A model generated the notes under the pieces. It worked only from the letters and a program-made list of their open reading frames with translations, did no database searches and was not told where the DNA came from. Positions 52,278-60,671 of a DNA stretch of 64,000 nt are shown piece after piece (the first letter of the stretch is position 1; every line of letters begins with the position of its first letter). The translations under genes were made by a program, and so were the position numbers. Origin of the DNA: Bradyrhizobium sp. AUGA SZCCT0176 (GTDB taxonomy: Bacteria; Pseudomonadota; Alphaproteobacteria; Rhizobiales; Xanthobacteraceae); contig NZ_JAFCMB010000009.1 of NCBI RefSeq assembly GCF_018130145.1, forward strand, positions 124,001 through 188,000, read 5' to 3'.

Positions 52278-52682
52278 TTAGCTCCGTTTCCAGGGCTTGA
52301 GGGTACGAATTTCCCATCGACCTTGTTCACCCCTGCAGGCGGCGCCCTGCAGCCAGCTTTCGGCCCGATCCTTGACGTAGCTGGCCAGGAAATCCCGGCA
52401 GGTACGGCCATCGTCCGAGGCATAGGCTTGGGACAGCGGCGTTACCGAACCCCGCGCGCCGGTTTCGGGGTTTTCCCAGGGCTGGCTGGAATCCTTGCCG
52501 CCCTTGGTCAATACATCGGAGGCGGCCGTGCGGGCAAAGGCGAGATCGCTCTCGGTCGGTACCGGAGGGGCGGCCTGGGGCGTCACCGACCCAGTCACGT
52601 CTTTTTCTTCCAGCTTGGCGAGAGCGTCGGAGCGGGACAGGCTGCAACCGCCCGCGCCGAGGCCGATCAAAATCATGGTCAT
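52278..52682 (-). CDS. Small lipoprotein (RT0821/Lpp0805 surface-protein-like)
   Basis: A 134-residue protein from ATG at 52682. A short hydrophobic leader (MTMILIGLGAGGC) ends in a lipobox-like GAGGC, so Cys13 would be lipidated. The mature part is polar (SDALAKLEEKDVTGSVTPQA) and ends with TCRDFLASYVKDRAESWLQG and CRGEQGRWEIRTL, matching small outer-membrane or surface proteins in Rickettsia and rhizobia. A longer in-frame start at 52817 lies beyond the likely signal and overlaps the divergent pdxH region. Function unknown. Confidence 0.78.
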   Translation of the reverse strand: MTMILIGLGAGGCSLSRSDALAKLEEKDVTGSVTPQAAPPVPTESDLAFARTAASDVLTKGGKDSSQPWENPETGARGSVTPLSQAYASDDGRTCRDFLASYVKDRAESWLQGAACRGEQGRWEIRTLKPWKRS

Positions 52683-52804
52683 CACCGCGCCAGCCGGCCG
52701 GATCGCGGATAGGCCAACGCGTCCCCATGTCCTATATAGGGCGAACCTATACTGGGGCTGTAGCGCGCTCTCTAACGCGAACGGACGCAACTGGAACTCC
52801 TGGC

Positions 52805-53446
52805 ATGACCGACACAACCTCCATCAAACACCCGACACCGTTAACATCGGGTGATTTTACCGCCGCCGAGGAACCATTTGCGTTGTTCGGTGCGTGGTTC
52901 GCCGAAGCCGTGAAGGCAGAGCCGAACGATCCCAACGCGATGTCGCTCGCAACCGTCGATGCCGACGGACTTCCCGATGTCCGCATGGTGCTGATGAAAG
53001 GCTATGATGCGGATGGTTTCGTGTTCTACAGCCACATCGCCAGCCAGAAGGGCCGCGAACTCGCCGCAAATCCTAAAGCGGCTTTACTATTTCACTGGAA
53101 ATCGCTGCGCCGTCAGGTGCGCATCCGCGGCAACGTGTCGCCCGTGACGCCGGAAGAAGCCGACGCCTATTTCGCCACCCGCCCGAAGCAGGCGCAGATC
53201 GGCGCCTGGGCCAGCAAGCAGTCGCAGCCGCTGGAAAGCCGCTTTGCCTTCGAACAGGCGATCGCGCTGGTTGCCGCCAGGCACGTCATCGGCGAGGTGC
53301 CGCGTCCGCCAGGCTGGAGCGGCTGGCGCATTGAACCGGTCCGTTTCGAATTCTGGCACGACCGTCCGTTCCGCCTCCACGACCGCATTGAATTCCGCCG
53401 CGACGCGCCGGTCCAGCCATGGACTAAAATGCGGCTCTACCCCTGA
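52805..53446 (+). CDS. pdxH: Pyridoxamine 5'-phosphate oxidase
   Basis: FMN-dependent oxidase making pyridoxal-5'-phosphate from PNP or PMP, the last step of vitamin B6 synthesis. The 213 residues include NAMSLATVDADGLPDVRMVL, FYSHIASQKGRELAANP, WKSLRRQVRIRGNV and the C-terminal RFEFWHDRPFRLHDRIEFRR, the PNPOx signature. The ATG at 52805 gives the family length of about 210-220; an upstream start at 52727 is not supported. It is divergent from the lipoprotein gene and followed after 19 bases by an SDR gene. Confidence 0.97.
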   Translation: MTDTTSIKHPTPLTSGDFTAAEEPFALFGAWFAEAVKAEPNDPNAMSLATVDADGLPDVRMVLMKGYDADGFVFYSHIASQKGRELAANPKAALLFHWKSLRRQVRIRGNVSPVTPEEADAYFATRPKQAQIGAWASKQSQPLESRFAFEQAIALVAARHVIGEVPRPPGWSGWRIEPVRFEFWHDRPFRLHDRIEFRRDAPVQPWTKMRLYP

Positions 53447-53465
53447 CGCCGAAAGCCTGAAAGAC

Positions 53466-54218
53466 ATGTCGACTTCCACCAATGCGCCGCGACGCACGCT
53501 GCTCCTGACCGGAGCGAGCCGCGGCATCGGCCATGCCACGGTGATCCGCTTTTCATCGGCGGGCTGGCGCGTCATCACCTGCTCGCGGCATCCCTTCCCC
53601 GACAACTGCCCGTGGGACGCCGGGCCTGAGGATCACATCCAGGTCGATCTTGCCGACCATGCCGATACCACGCGGGCAATTTCGGAAATCCGCGAACGCC
53701 TCGAAGGCGGCGCGCTGCACGCGCTGGTCAACAATGCCGCGATTTCGCCGAAGACCGCTGAAGGCACGCGGATGGGCACCATGGATACCGACATCGAGAC
53801 CTGGAGCCATGTTTTCCGGGTGAATTTCTTCGCGCCCATCATGATGGCGCGCGGGCTGATCGAGGAATTGAAGGCCACCAAGGGCTCGGTGGTGAACGTC
53901 ACCTCGATTGCGGGCTCGCGCGTGCATCCGTTCGCGGGCGTGGCCTATGCGACGTCCAAGGCGGCACTTGCGTCACTCACACGTGAAATGGCCTCCGATT
54001 TCGGCCGCGTCGGCGTCCGCGTCAATTCGATCGCGCCGGGCGAGATCGACACCTCGATCCTGTCGCCGGGCACCGAGAAGATCGTCGACCAGCAGATCCC
54101 GATGCATCGGCTCGGAACGCCGGACGAGGTGGCCAAGATCATCTACGTGCTGTGCACCGAAACCAGCTCGTACGTGAACGGCGCCGAGATCCACATCAAC
54201 GGCGGCCAGCACGTCTAG
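53466..54218 (+). CDS. Short-chain dehydrogenase/reductase
   Basis: A classical SDR of 250 residues. The cofactor motif TGASRGIGHA is near residue 15, the NNAAISP segment near 90, and the catalytic Ser-Tyr-Lys set reads SIAGSRVHPFAGVAYATSKA. GEIDTSILSPGT and NGAEIHINGGQHV complete the pattern. It is probably NAD(P)H-dependent with a hydroxyacyl or sugar-alcohol substrate. Cotranscription with pdxH is likely given the 19-base gap. Its stop codon is also the first base block of an intergenic repeat. Confidence 0.92.
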   Translation: MSTSTNAPRRTLLLTGASRGIGHATVIRFSSAGWRVITCSRHPFPDNCPWDAGPEDHIQVDLADHADTTRAISEIRERLEGGALHALVNNAAISPKTAEGTRMGTMDTDIETWSHVFRVNFFAPIMMARGLIEELKATKGSVVNVTSIAGSRVHPFAGVAYATSKAALASLTREMASDFGRVGVRVNSIAPGEIDTSILSPGTEKIVDQQIPMHRLGTPDEVAKIIYVLCTETSSYVNGAEIHINGGQHV

Positions 54219-54331
54219 AGCAATCGGTTCTGATTGAATCAGAACCGAAGCTCTAACTCCTTGGCGCGTTTTCTTTGCGCGAACCGGTATGCACCCGGAT
54301 CAAGTCCGAGGGCATGCTTCGCGAAAACGCT
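54216..54331. repeat. Double palindromic repeat (AGAGC/TCGGTTCTGATT plus AACCGGT family)
   Basis: The first part (54216-54255) is a hairpin, TCGGTTCTGATT facing AATCAGAACCGA, bounded by TAGAGC and GCTCTA. The second (54263-54331) has GCGCGTTTTCTTTGCGCG, AACCGGTATGCACCCGG, ATCAAGTCCGAGGGC and CGCGAAAACGCT. The same two-part arrangement occurs at 57127-57256. The first hairpin starts on the SDR stop codon. Confidence 0.88.
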
Positions 54332-54338
54332 GGCGCCT

Positions 54339-54569
54339 TCACTCCGCGTAAAACTTGCTCCGCGTTTTCCTTGGCGCGGTTCGCACATCATGCGTCTCGA
54401 CGTTGAAGGCGCTGGAGCATTCGTCTTCGTTCTCGCCATCGGCAAGCGAAGCGCCGCAATGCCGGCAGAGCCGCGCCGCGATCGCCTGCGCCTTGCCAAC
54501 GATGCGGCCCTGCTGGTAGCGCGCAAAATCGATGACGTTGCGGGGTGACGTTATGAATTTTTCAACCAT
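54339..54569 (-). CDS. Small conserved zinc-finger-like protein, 76 residues
   Basis: Begins MVEKFITSPRNVIDFARYQQ and has a CxxC pair (RLCRHCGASLADGENEDEC) that could hold one zinc. The N-terminal motif looks familiar from Rhizobiales small hypothetical proteins. Its C-terminal nine or so codons run into the edge of the palindromic repeat. The ATG at 54569 is followed by a conserved-looking N-terminus; no strong ribosome site is obvious. No function known. Confidence 0.65.
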   Translation of the reverse strand: MVEKFITSPRNVIDFARYQQGRIVGKAQAIAARLCRHCGASLADGENEDECSSAFNVETHDVRTAPRKTRSKFYAE

Positions 54570-54734
54570 TGCTGTCCTCGCGGCTTATGACTGCGTTATC
54601 GCAGAAAGCCGTCGCGCAAAGGTTCATCGCGACGCTCAAATTTTACTCGTACAATTGGGGCAGCTTCCTGTTTTTTTTGAAGGTGCATGAATGCCCCCGA
54701 GATCATGCGCGCGCCTTAACATCTCGGTTACTAC

Positions 54735-54781
54735 GGCCACCTCGGTGACAACAGTCACCTCGGTGACGACAGTCACCGTGG
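54735..54781. repeat. Tandem 18-bp repeat with internal dyads
   Basis: ACCTCGGTGACAACAGTC is followed directly by ACCTCGGTGACGACAGTC and a partial third unit. Each unit junction forms GGTGAC-N4-GTCACC, a perfect six-base dyad. It lies 19 bases from the 3' end of corA, in the 230-bp gap after the small zinc-finger-like gene. It could be a terminator stack or a protein-binding array. Confidence 0.7.
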
Positions 54782-54799
54782 CGAACAATCAGGTTGTGC

Positions 54800-55777
54800 C
54801 TACAGCCACTTCTTCCATCTGAAAAGAAAGTAAGGCAGCACAGCTGCCATGAGCATCATCACCAGCGCCATCGGATAGCCGTGCGCCCATTCGAGCTCCG
54901 GCATCGCCTTGAAATTCATGCCGTAGATCGAGGCGATCAGCGTCGGCGGCATCAAGACCACGGCCATCACCGAGAACAGCTTGATGATGTTGTTCTGCTC
55001 GAGATTGACGACGCCCAGCATGGCGTCGAGCACGAAGGTGATCTTGTTGGAGAGGTAGGACGCGTGGTCGGTCAGCGAGGCGACGTCGCGCTGCATGGTC
55101 TTGAGCTGCTCGCGCATGTCCTTGGACCATTTGACGCCTTCCATGACAGCCGAGAGGAAAGTGACGACGCGGCCGACCGAGACCAGGCTCTCGCGGACCT
55201 TCGAGGTCAAATCCCCCTTGCGCCCGATCGCGATCAGGATCTGCGAATATCGCTTGGCCTGGCCGTGACGCTCGCTTTCGGGTTCGAAGATATCATGGGA
55301 AACCTGATCGACGTCGGCGCCGACCTTCTCCAGAATGTCGGCGCAACGGTCGATCACCGCGTCGACAAGTTCCATCAGCACCATTTCGCCTGTTATGCCC
55401 GGCATGCACGACCGCCCCAGCTTGTTCTCCACCAGCGCAAACGGCTTCGGCATGTCGTAGCGCACGGTTACCAAGCGGTGACCGGCCATGATGAAGGTGA
55501 CGGCCGTCGTCCGCGGCATATCGGTGTCGGAATGGCACATCAGCGTCGCGGTCATGTAGCGCGCGCCGTTCTCGATATAGAGCCGGCTGGAAATCTCGAT
55601 CTCCTGCATGTCCTCCCGGGTCGGCACCGCGATCCCGGTCAGCCGCTCCACGGCGCGGTCTTCCTCGCTCGTCGGTTTCACCATGTCGATCCAGACCGCG
55701 GCTTCCGGCAAAGTCGCCGGTTCTGGCACCTCGACTTTCTTCAGGGTGGATTCAGAGGGGACATACACTGACAACAT
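54800..55777 (-). CDS. corA: Magnesium/cobalt transporter CorA
   Basis: A 325-residue CorA-family channel. A large cytoplasmic N-terminal domain (LPEAAVWIDMVKPTSEEDRA, AVTFIMAGHRLVTVRYDMP) precedes two C-terminal transmembrane helices. The selectivity motif is IYGMNFKAMPE, between VMAVVLMPPTLIASI and ALVMMLMAAVLPYFLF. The C-terminal KKWL is basic, as expected. It passes Mg2+ (and Co2+, Ni2+) across the inner membrane. It is divergent from the L,D-transpeptidase gene with 389 bases between starts. Confidence 0.95.
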   Translation of the reverse strand: MLSVYVPSESTLKKVEVPEPATLPEAAVWIDMVKPTSEEDRAVERLTGIAVPTREDMQEIEISSRLYIENGARYMTATLMCHSDTDMPRTTAVTFIMAGHRLVTVRYDMPKPFALVENKLGRSCMPGITGEMVLMELVDAVIDRCADILEKVGADVDQVSHDIFEPESERHGQAKRYSQILIAIGRKGDLTSKVRESLVSVGRVVTFLSAVMEGVKWSKDMREQLKTMQRDVASLTDHASYLSNKITFVLDAMLGVVNLEQNNIIKLFSVMAVVLMPPTLIASIYGMNFKAMPELEWAHGYPMALVMMLMAAVLPYFLFRWKKWL

Positions 55778-56166
55778 GGGAAACTCCGGAACAGGGCAGT
55801 CTTTTGGTCCTGACGTGTCGTCACGCGAACCCGGGACCCGCTCCCGCGCGACACCGCCACCCAGCGGACTAAACGCGATTCTGGCAAGCGCTTGATGACT
55901 GGCGTATTAACCCCCCATCCACATTTATGGCGGTGGGGTGGCGGTAGCGTGGCCACGATTCGGCAAGGACGCCAGCGTTGCCTATAAATCAACCGGAAAT
56001 CGAAAAACTTGCGGCAAAAAAGCCACAGCCAGGCTCTCGCAGCGCCGAACAAGCGTCTAAGCACTGGAATAATTACCGGTTTTTGCCAATAATGGGATTA
56101 TTGGAATCGTGGCGTTTGCGACGCAATTTGGCGCGTAACCGCAGTATTGTCGATTGGAAGTGCGCA
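55778..56166. other. Divergent promoter region between corA and the L,D-transpeptidase gene
   Basis: The 389 bases contain no supported gene. From about 55970 to 56100 the sequence becomes AT-richer (AATTACCGGTTTTTGCC and AATAATGGGATTATTGGAA), consistent with a promoter. No riboswitch for magnesium is recognisable. Confidence 0.5.
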
Positions 56167-56850
56167 ATGACGTCGCTGAAGGCAAAGTTGGGAATTCTGG
56201 CTGCAGGGCTGATGTTGTCAGGCTGCATGCAGACCACGAGCTATCAGGCTGCGCCGGAGGCGACGCTCAAGCCGAATGACAAGGCCCAGCTTGCAAAGGC
56301 GCGTTACGCCAAGGTTGCCGTGGCCGAACCGTTCCGCCGCGCCATCGTCGACTATCACCGCCGCGAACTGCCCGGCACGATCGTGGTCGATTCCGACAAC
56401 CACTATCTTTACCTGGTGCAGGACGGCGGCAAGGCGATCCGTTACGGCATCACCGTCGGCGAAGAAGCCTTGGCCTTCTCCGGCATTGCCAAGGTCGGCA
56501 ACATGGCGGAATGGCCGAAATGGACGCCGACCGCTGATATCCACAAGCGCATTGAAGGCCTGCCCGCGTCGGTGCCTGGCGGCGTCGACAATCCGCTCGG
56601 CGCCCGCGCGCTCTATCTTTACCAGGGCGGCCGCGACACGCTGTTCCGGATTCACGGCACCAACCAGCCGGAATATATCGGCGCATCGATTTCCTCGGGC
56701 TGCATTCGCATGACCAATGAGGACGTCATCGACCTTTACAGCAAGGTCAAGCAAGGCACGATCGTGGTGGTGCTGGACCCCAAGCAGGGTGACTCGCCGT
56801 ACAATTCGAAGATGGCGCTCCAGGGCGGCGGCAGCTCGATAACGCAATAG
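56167..56850 (+). CDS. L,D-transpeptidase (YkuD domain) lipoprotein
   Basis: A 227-residue cell-envelope enzyme. The N-terminus (MTSLKAKLGILAAGLMLSGC) is a lipoprotein signal with lipobox LSGC. The YkuD domain starts near residue 75 (GTIVVDSDNHYLYLVQDGGK), and the active site is FRIHGTNQPEYIGASISSGC followed by IRM, giving the catalytic Cys and His. It forms 3-3 peptidoglycan cross-links or attaches proteins to peptidoglycan. A clear terminator follows 30 bases after the stop. The upstream in-frame extension to 55978 lacks a ribosome site. Confidence 0.94.
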   Translation: MTSLKAKLGILAAGLMLSGCMQTTSYQAAPEATLKPNDKAQLAKARYAKVAVAEPFRRAIVDYHRRELPGTIVVDSDNHYLYLVQDGGKAIRYGITVGEEALAFSGIAKVGNMAEWPKWTPTADIHKRIEGLPASVPGGVDNPLGARALYLYQGGRDTLFRIHGTNQPEYIGASISSGCIRMTNEDVIDLYSKVKQGTIVVVLDPKQGDSPYNSKMALQGGGSSITQ

Positions 56851-56880
56851 CGGACTGCATCCGATCGCAACAAGATCAAA

Positions 56881-56905
56881 ACGCCGGCCTTGCCGGCGTT
56901 TTTTT
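56881..56905 (+). terminator. Rho-independent terminator
   Basis: ACGCCGGC-CTT-GCCGGCGT is a perfect eight-base stem with three-base loop, followed by seven T and preceded by AAA. It ends the L,D-transpeptidase transcript. Confidence 0.92.
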
Positions 56906-57126
56906 ATTTGTCGGTCGGTGTCGCGGAGAACACGCGGCTGGCGGGGCTGAAACCTATGGGCGTGGCCAAAATGTCGGCCAAAATCCACGGGGGCCGCGGC
57001 CATGCGGCCAGAAAGACACAGCCGTCTCCCGCAGCAAGCCCAGCTGGCACGTAAACGCTGGAATTACGGCCGATTGCAACAGTAATGCGGCCAATGAATC
57101 GTCACGTGTAGGGCACGACTGGCGCG

Positions 57127-57256
57127 CTAGAGTCTTATCGGTTCTGATGGAATCAGAACCGAAGCTCTAGACTCTTGTTTTGACGCGTTTTCTTCACGCG
57201 AACCGGTATCCACCCCCGGATCAAGTCCGAGGGCATGCTTCGCTCGAAAACGCTCT
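57127..57256. repeat. Double palindromic repeat, second full copy
   Basis: CTAGAGTC..TCGGTTCTGATGG and AATCAGAACCGA..CTCTAG form the first hairpin, then GACGCGTTTTCTTCACGCG, AACCGGTATCCACCCCCGG, ATCAAGTCCGAGGGCATGC and CTCGAAAACGCT the second. The arrangement is that of 54216-54331. It lies in the 438-bp gap between the terminator and the extensin-like gene; nothing else is recognisable there. Confidence 0.88.
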
Positions 57257-57288
57257 AACCGACGACAAATGACGCCGCACAAGGACAA

Positions 57289-58440
57289 TCAAGAGCGCCT
57301 GTTTTGCCGGCGTTTTTTTGTTGCGGGCTTTGGCTTGGGCTCCACTTCCACCGCATCGGATTTCTCATCCGCCGGGGCCGCGCTGGATTTCCCCGCAGCG
57401 GGTTTGGCAGCGTCCGATTTGGCCGCATCGGATTTGGCGGCAACCTCGCGCGGCGGCGCCTCTTCCGGCCGCTCGGCCGGCATCAGCGGGGCTCTCTGCG
57501 GCAGCGGGTCCCACACGTTCCACTGGCAGATCCGGTAGTTATTCCGCCGTTCCATGAGGTCGAGATGGATGTGGTCCTCGTGGTACCAGTCCGACCCCGG
57601 TCCCAGCACCGTCGAGAACCGCGCGCACGCCGAATGCAGCACGGCTTCGCGCAGCTCGCGCGGCACATTGCGATCGGTGAGCGAGATTGAGCGGCCATTG
57701 GCGAGCTTGAGGGCGCGGACGTCGAGCGCATTGGCGCGGCCGTGTTCGGAGAGTCTTGCGCCGACGATACGGTTGCGGCCGCGGCATTCGAACGAGTCGA
57801 AATTGTCGAGATCACTGATCGTGCTGCCGAGGCGCCCCGCCAGCGGCGCGATGTCGGTCCGGATCCAGTCCACCAAAGCAGAGGCCATCGCGCAGCGCAG
57901 GATCGCCGCCGGCTTCACCGAGACCTGACGCTTGTCCGGCAGCACGATCGCCTCGAGCCGCACCAGATCCTCGCCCCCGCAGCCGCCGGCGCCACGGATG
58001 TCGGGAATGCTGGGAGCGATGGCGATGGCCTCCGTCAGTGCCAGCCGGCAGGCCGAGGGCGGAGGTGGCTGGGGCGCGGCCTGTTCGGTGGGCTTGCCTT
58101 CCTTTGTGGTCTCCTTGGCCGTTTCCTTGGCAGCTTCCTTGGAGGACTCGTCAGCCGTCGGCTTGGCGGGCTCAGCGGTTGGTGCATCGGTCGGGCGCGG
58201 TCGCGGCAGCGGTACCGCCGCACGGTGGACCTTTCCACGCTGCCTCGGCGGATGGATCCCGAACAGATCGCCCCAAGGCGACTGCCACGCCGGCTGCCGG
58301 GACGTTTTCGCGGCCAGGGCCAGGTCGGAGAGCAGACCGAGCAAAAGCAGGCCCGCCGCAACGGTAACCATTGCCGCCGCCGTGCGACCAAAGGCGCCAT
58401 AAGCCCATTTTCGGCTTGCTTTCTCCGCGCTACAGTTCAT
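57289..58440 (-). CDS. Extensin-like secreted protein with LAS-type metallopeptidase motifs
   Basis: A 383-residue protein. Residues 1-43 contain a signal or anchor (AAAMVTVAAGLLLLGLLSDL). A Lys/Glu/Thr-rich linker (KEAAKETAKETTKE) leads to the extensin-C domain, from about residue 135: CRLALTEAIAIAPSIPDIRG. ARLSEHGRANALDVRAL and DWYHEDHIHLDL give the H-x-x-x-x-x-x-D and H-x-H metal ligands of LAS-family (VanX/MepA-type) peptidases. It may cut peptidoglycan cross-links. The C-terminus is a Lys/Ala/Pro-rich tail. ATG at 58440 is chosen for the signal. Confidence 0.85.
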   Translation of the reverse strand: MNCSAEKASRKWAYGAFGRTAAAMVTVAAGLLLLGLLSDLALAAKTSRQPAWQSPWGDLFGIHPPRQRGKVHRAAVPLPRPRPTDAPTAEPAKPTADESSKEAAKETAKETTKEGKPTEQAAPQPPPPSACRLALTEAIAIAPSIPDIRGAGGCGGEDLVRLEAIVLPDKRQVSVKPAAILRCAMASALVDWIRTDIAPLAGRLGSTISDLDNFDSFECRGRNRIVGARLSEHGRANALDVRALKLANGRSISLTDRNVPRELREAVLHSACARFSTVLGPGSDWYHEDHIHLDLMERRNNYRICQWNVWDPLPQRAPLMPAERPEEAPPREVAAKSDAAKSDAAKPAAGKSSAAPADEKSDAVEVEPKPKPATKKRRQNRRS

Positions 58441-58522
58441 GTCAATTCCATGATCGCACGCCAAAACACCAGCACTTTGGCGGATCATGCGCGAGACAAT
58501 AACCTTTGGGAGGGACGTGCGT

Positions 58523-60151
58523 ATGCTCGGATTGATGCAAGACTGGCCTTTGCTTTGCCACCGGATTATCGAACACGCGGCGCAGTATCACGGTACGCAA
58601 GAGGTCGTCACGCGGTCGGTCGAAGGGCCCATTCATCGCACCAATTACGCCGAAATTCGCGATCGTGCGCTGAAAGTCTCGCAGCGCCTCGACCGCGACG
58701 GCATCAAGCTCGGCGACCGCGTCGCCACCATCGCATGGAACACCTGGCGCCACCTTGAAGCCTGGTACGGCATCATGGGCATCGGCGCGATCTGCCATAC
58801 CGTCAACCCGCGGCTGTTCCCCGACCAGATCGCCTGGATCATCAACCATGCGCAAGACCGCGTGGTGATGACCGATCTCACCTTCATTCCGATCCTGGAA
58901 AAGATCGCCGACAACCTGCCGAGCGTCGAACGCTATATCGTGTTCACCGACAAGGCCCACATGCCGCAGACCACGCTGAAGAACGCGGTCGCCTATGAGG
59001 ACTGGATCGCGGAAGCCGACGGCAAGTTCGAGTGGAAGACCTTCGACGAGAATACCGCAGCCGCGATGTGCTACACCTCGGGTACCACGGGCGATCCAAA
59101 AGGCGTGTTGTATTCGCACCGCTCCAACGTGCTGCACGGGTTGATGGCCAACAATGTCGACGCGCTCGGCACCAGCGCCGCCGAGACAATGCTGCCGGTG
59201 GTGCCGTTGTTCCACGCCAACAGCTGGGGCATCGCGTTCTCCGCGCCCTCGATGGGCACCAAACTCGTGATGCCGGGCGCCAAGCTCGACGGTGCTTCAG
59301 TTTATGAGCTTCTCGACACCGAGAAGGTCACGCACACCGCCGGCGTGCCGACGGTGTGGCTGATGCTGCTCAATCACATGGCCGCCGGAAACCTGAAGCT
59401 GCCCCACCTGAAGAGCGTGGTGTGCGGCGGCTCGGCGATGCCGCGCTCGATGATCAAGTCCTTCGTCGACATGGGCATTCGCGTGCGCCACGCCTGGGGC
59501 ATGACCGAGATGAGCCCGATCGGCACCGTGGCGGCGCAGAAGCCGCCGTTTGCCGAACTCGCCGGCGAGGAGCGGCTCGATATCCTGCAGACCCAAGGTT
59601 ATCCGCCGTTCGGCGTGCAGATGAAGATCACCGACGATGCCAACAAGGAGTTGCCGTGGGACGGCAAGACCTTTGGCCGGCTCAAGGTCGCAGGACCTGC
59701 GGTCGCGAAGGCCTACTTCAAGGTCGATAGCGAGATTCTCGACGAGCACGGCTATTTCGACACCGGCGACGTCGCGACCATCGACCAGCACGGCTACATG
59801 CGGATCACCGATCGCTCCAAGGACGTTATCAAGTCTGGCGGCGAGTGGATTTCATCGATCGATCTGGAGAACCTCGCGGTCGGCCATCCCGCGGTGGCGG
59901 AGGCCGCCGTGATCGGCATCTATCATCCCAAATGGGACGAGCGCCCGCTCCTGATCGTGCAACTGAAGGCCGGCCAGCAGGCAAGCCGCGAGGACATCCT
60001 GAAATTCATGGATGGCAAGATCGCGAAATGGTGGATGCCGGACGACGTGGCTTTCGTCGAGGGCATTCCGCACACTGCGACCGGCAAGATCCTGAAGACC
60101 GCGCTGCGCGACCAGTTCAAGAGCTACCGTTTCCCGAACGCTGCGGCCTAA
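58523..60151 (+). CDS. Acyl-CoA synthetase (fatty-acid/3-methylthiopropionate-CoA ligase-like, DmdB group)
   Basis: An ANL-superfamily ligase of 542 residues. The AMP-binding motif YTSGTTGDPKGV, HAWGMTEMSPIG, the YFDTGDVATID hinge region and the final PHTATGKILKTALRDQF (with the catalytic Lys) are all present. The sequence resembles the DmdB group of 3-(methylthio)propionyl-CoA ligases, which also act on short and medium fatty acids. ATG at 58523 follows GGAGGG. A DmdC-like dehydrogenase is 49 kb to the left in this window; a pathway link is possible but not shown. Confidence 0.92.
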   Translation: MLGLMQDWPLLCHRIIEHAAQYHGTQEVVTRSVEGPIHRTNYAEIRDRALKVSQRLDRDGIKLGDRVATIAWNTWRHLEAWYGIMGIGAICHTVNPRLFPDQIAWIINHAQDRVVMTDLTFIPILEKIADNLPSVERYIVFTDKAHMPQTTLKNAVAYEDWIAEADGKFEWKTFDENTAAAMCYTSGTTGDPKGVLYSHRSNVLHGLMANNVDALGTSAAETMLPVVPLFHANSWGIAFSAPSMGTKLVMPGAKLDGASVYELLDTEKVTHTAGVPTVWLMLLNHMAAGNLKLPHLKSVVCGGSAMPRSMIKSFVDMGIRVRHAWGMTEMSPIGTVAAQKPPFAELAGEERLDILQTQGYPPFGVQMKITDDANKELPWDGKTFGRLKVAGPAVAKAYFKVDSEILDEHGYFDTGDVATIDQHGYMRITDRSKDVIKSGGEWISSIDLENLAVGHPAVAEAAVIGIYHPKWDERPLLIVQLKAGQQASREDILKFMDGKIAKWWMPDDVAFVEGIPHTATGKILKTALRDQFKSYRFPNAAA

Positions 60152-60163
60152 AACATTGGTGCA

Positions 60164-60281
60164 CCTCTCCCGCTTGCGGGGGAGGTCGACGCGCGAAGCG
60201 CGGCGGGTGGGGGTCTATCCACCTGGAAAGCTCGTCGTGTGGATAGACCCCCACCCCGCCCTCCCCCGCAAGCGGGAGAGG
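60164..60281. repeat. Inverted repeat with CCTCTCCCGCTTGCGGGGGA arms
   Basis: CCTCTCCCGCTTGCGGGGG and GTGGGGGTCTATCCAC on the left face GTGGATAGACCCCCACCCC and CCCCCGCAAGCGGGAGAGG on the right. The stem could reach 40 bp or more with a loop of about 16. It lies after the CoA ligase stop, where it may serve as terminator. Confidence 0.9.
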
Positions 60282-60329
60282 GAGCGCAGTTCCTTCGCGG
60301 CTGCCTATTCGACCTAATCTTATCCCACC

Positions 60330-60578
60330 CTATCCTCGGAGGGGCGCATTCGACCGGATGCGCCCCGACCGGCCCAGGGACCCACCCAAGACACGCCAGA
60401 TCGACGACCACATCGCCCGCAGGCTGCGGGCTGTGTCCTGCACGGCGGCAACGACGGCCGCGTCCCGCTCGTGGTGAGCGATCCTGCCGTAAGCGGCGAT
60501 ATCGGGGCTGCCGTCCGGATGGCGCAGCGCACCTTCAACAGCCCTTACGTGACCGTGCAGCTTCTTCTCCCAAGACAT
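60330..60578 (-). CDS. Small hypothetical protein, 82 residues
   Basis: Begins MSWEKKLHGHVRAVEGALRH and contains GSPDIAAYGRIAHHERDAAV, ending in a basic, partly hydrophobic tail. The ATG at 60578 has an AAGGAGCGG site upstream. It is divergent from the LysR gene at 60672 (93 bases), the classic target arrangement for LysR control. No family recognised. A much longer in-frame extension through the LysR gene is a shadow and rejected. Confidence 0.6.
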   Translation of the reverse strand: MSWEKKLHGHVRAVEGALRHPDGSPDIAAYGRIAHHERDAAVVAAVQDTARSLRAMWSSIWRVLGGSLGRSGRIRSNAPLRG

Positions 60579-60615
60579 AGCGACCGCTCCTTCATTGACT
60601 GCGACCACTATTATT

Positions 60616-60636
60616 ACGTTTCCAACGTGATATAAT
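60616..60636. promoter_or_regulatory. Dyad and -10-like box between the LysR gene and its divergent neighbour
   Basis: ACGTT-TCC-AACGT (60616-60628) is a perfect five-base dyad, directly followed by GATATAAT, which includes a perfect TATAAT at 60631-60636. The arrangement fits a LysR site overlapping its own promoter, but no good -35 is visible. Confidence 0.45.
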
Positions 60637-60671
60637 CGGCTAGTATTTATATTCACTCGTGAAACAAATTC

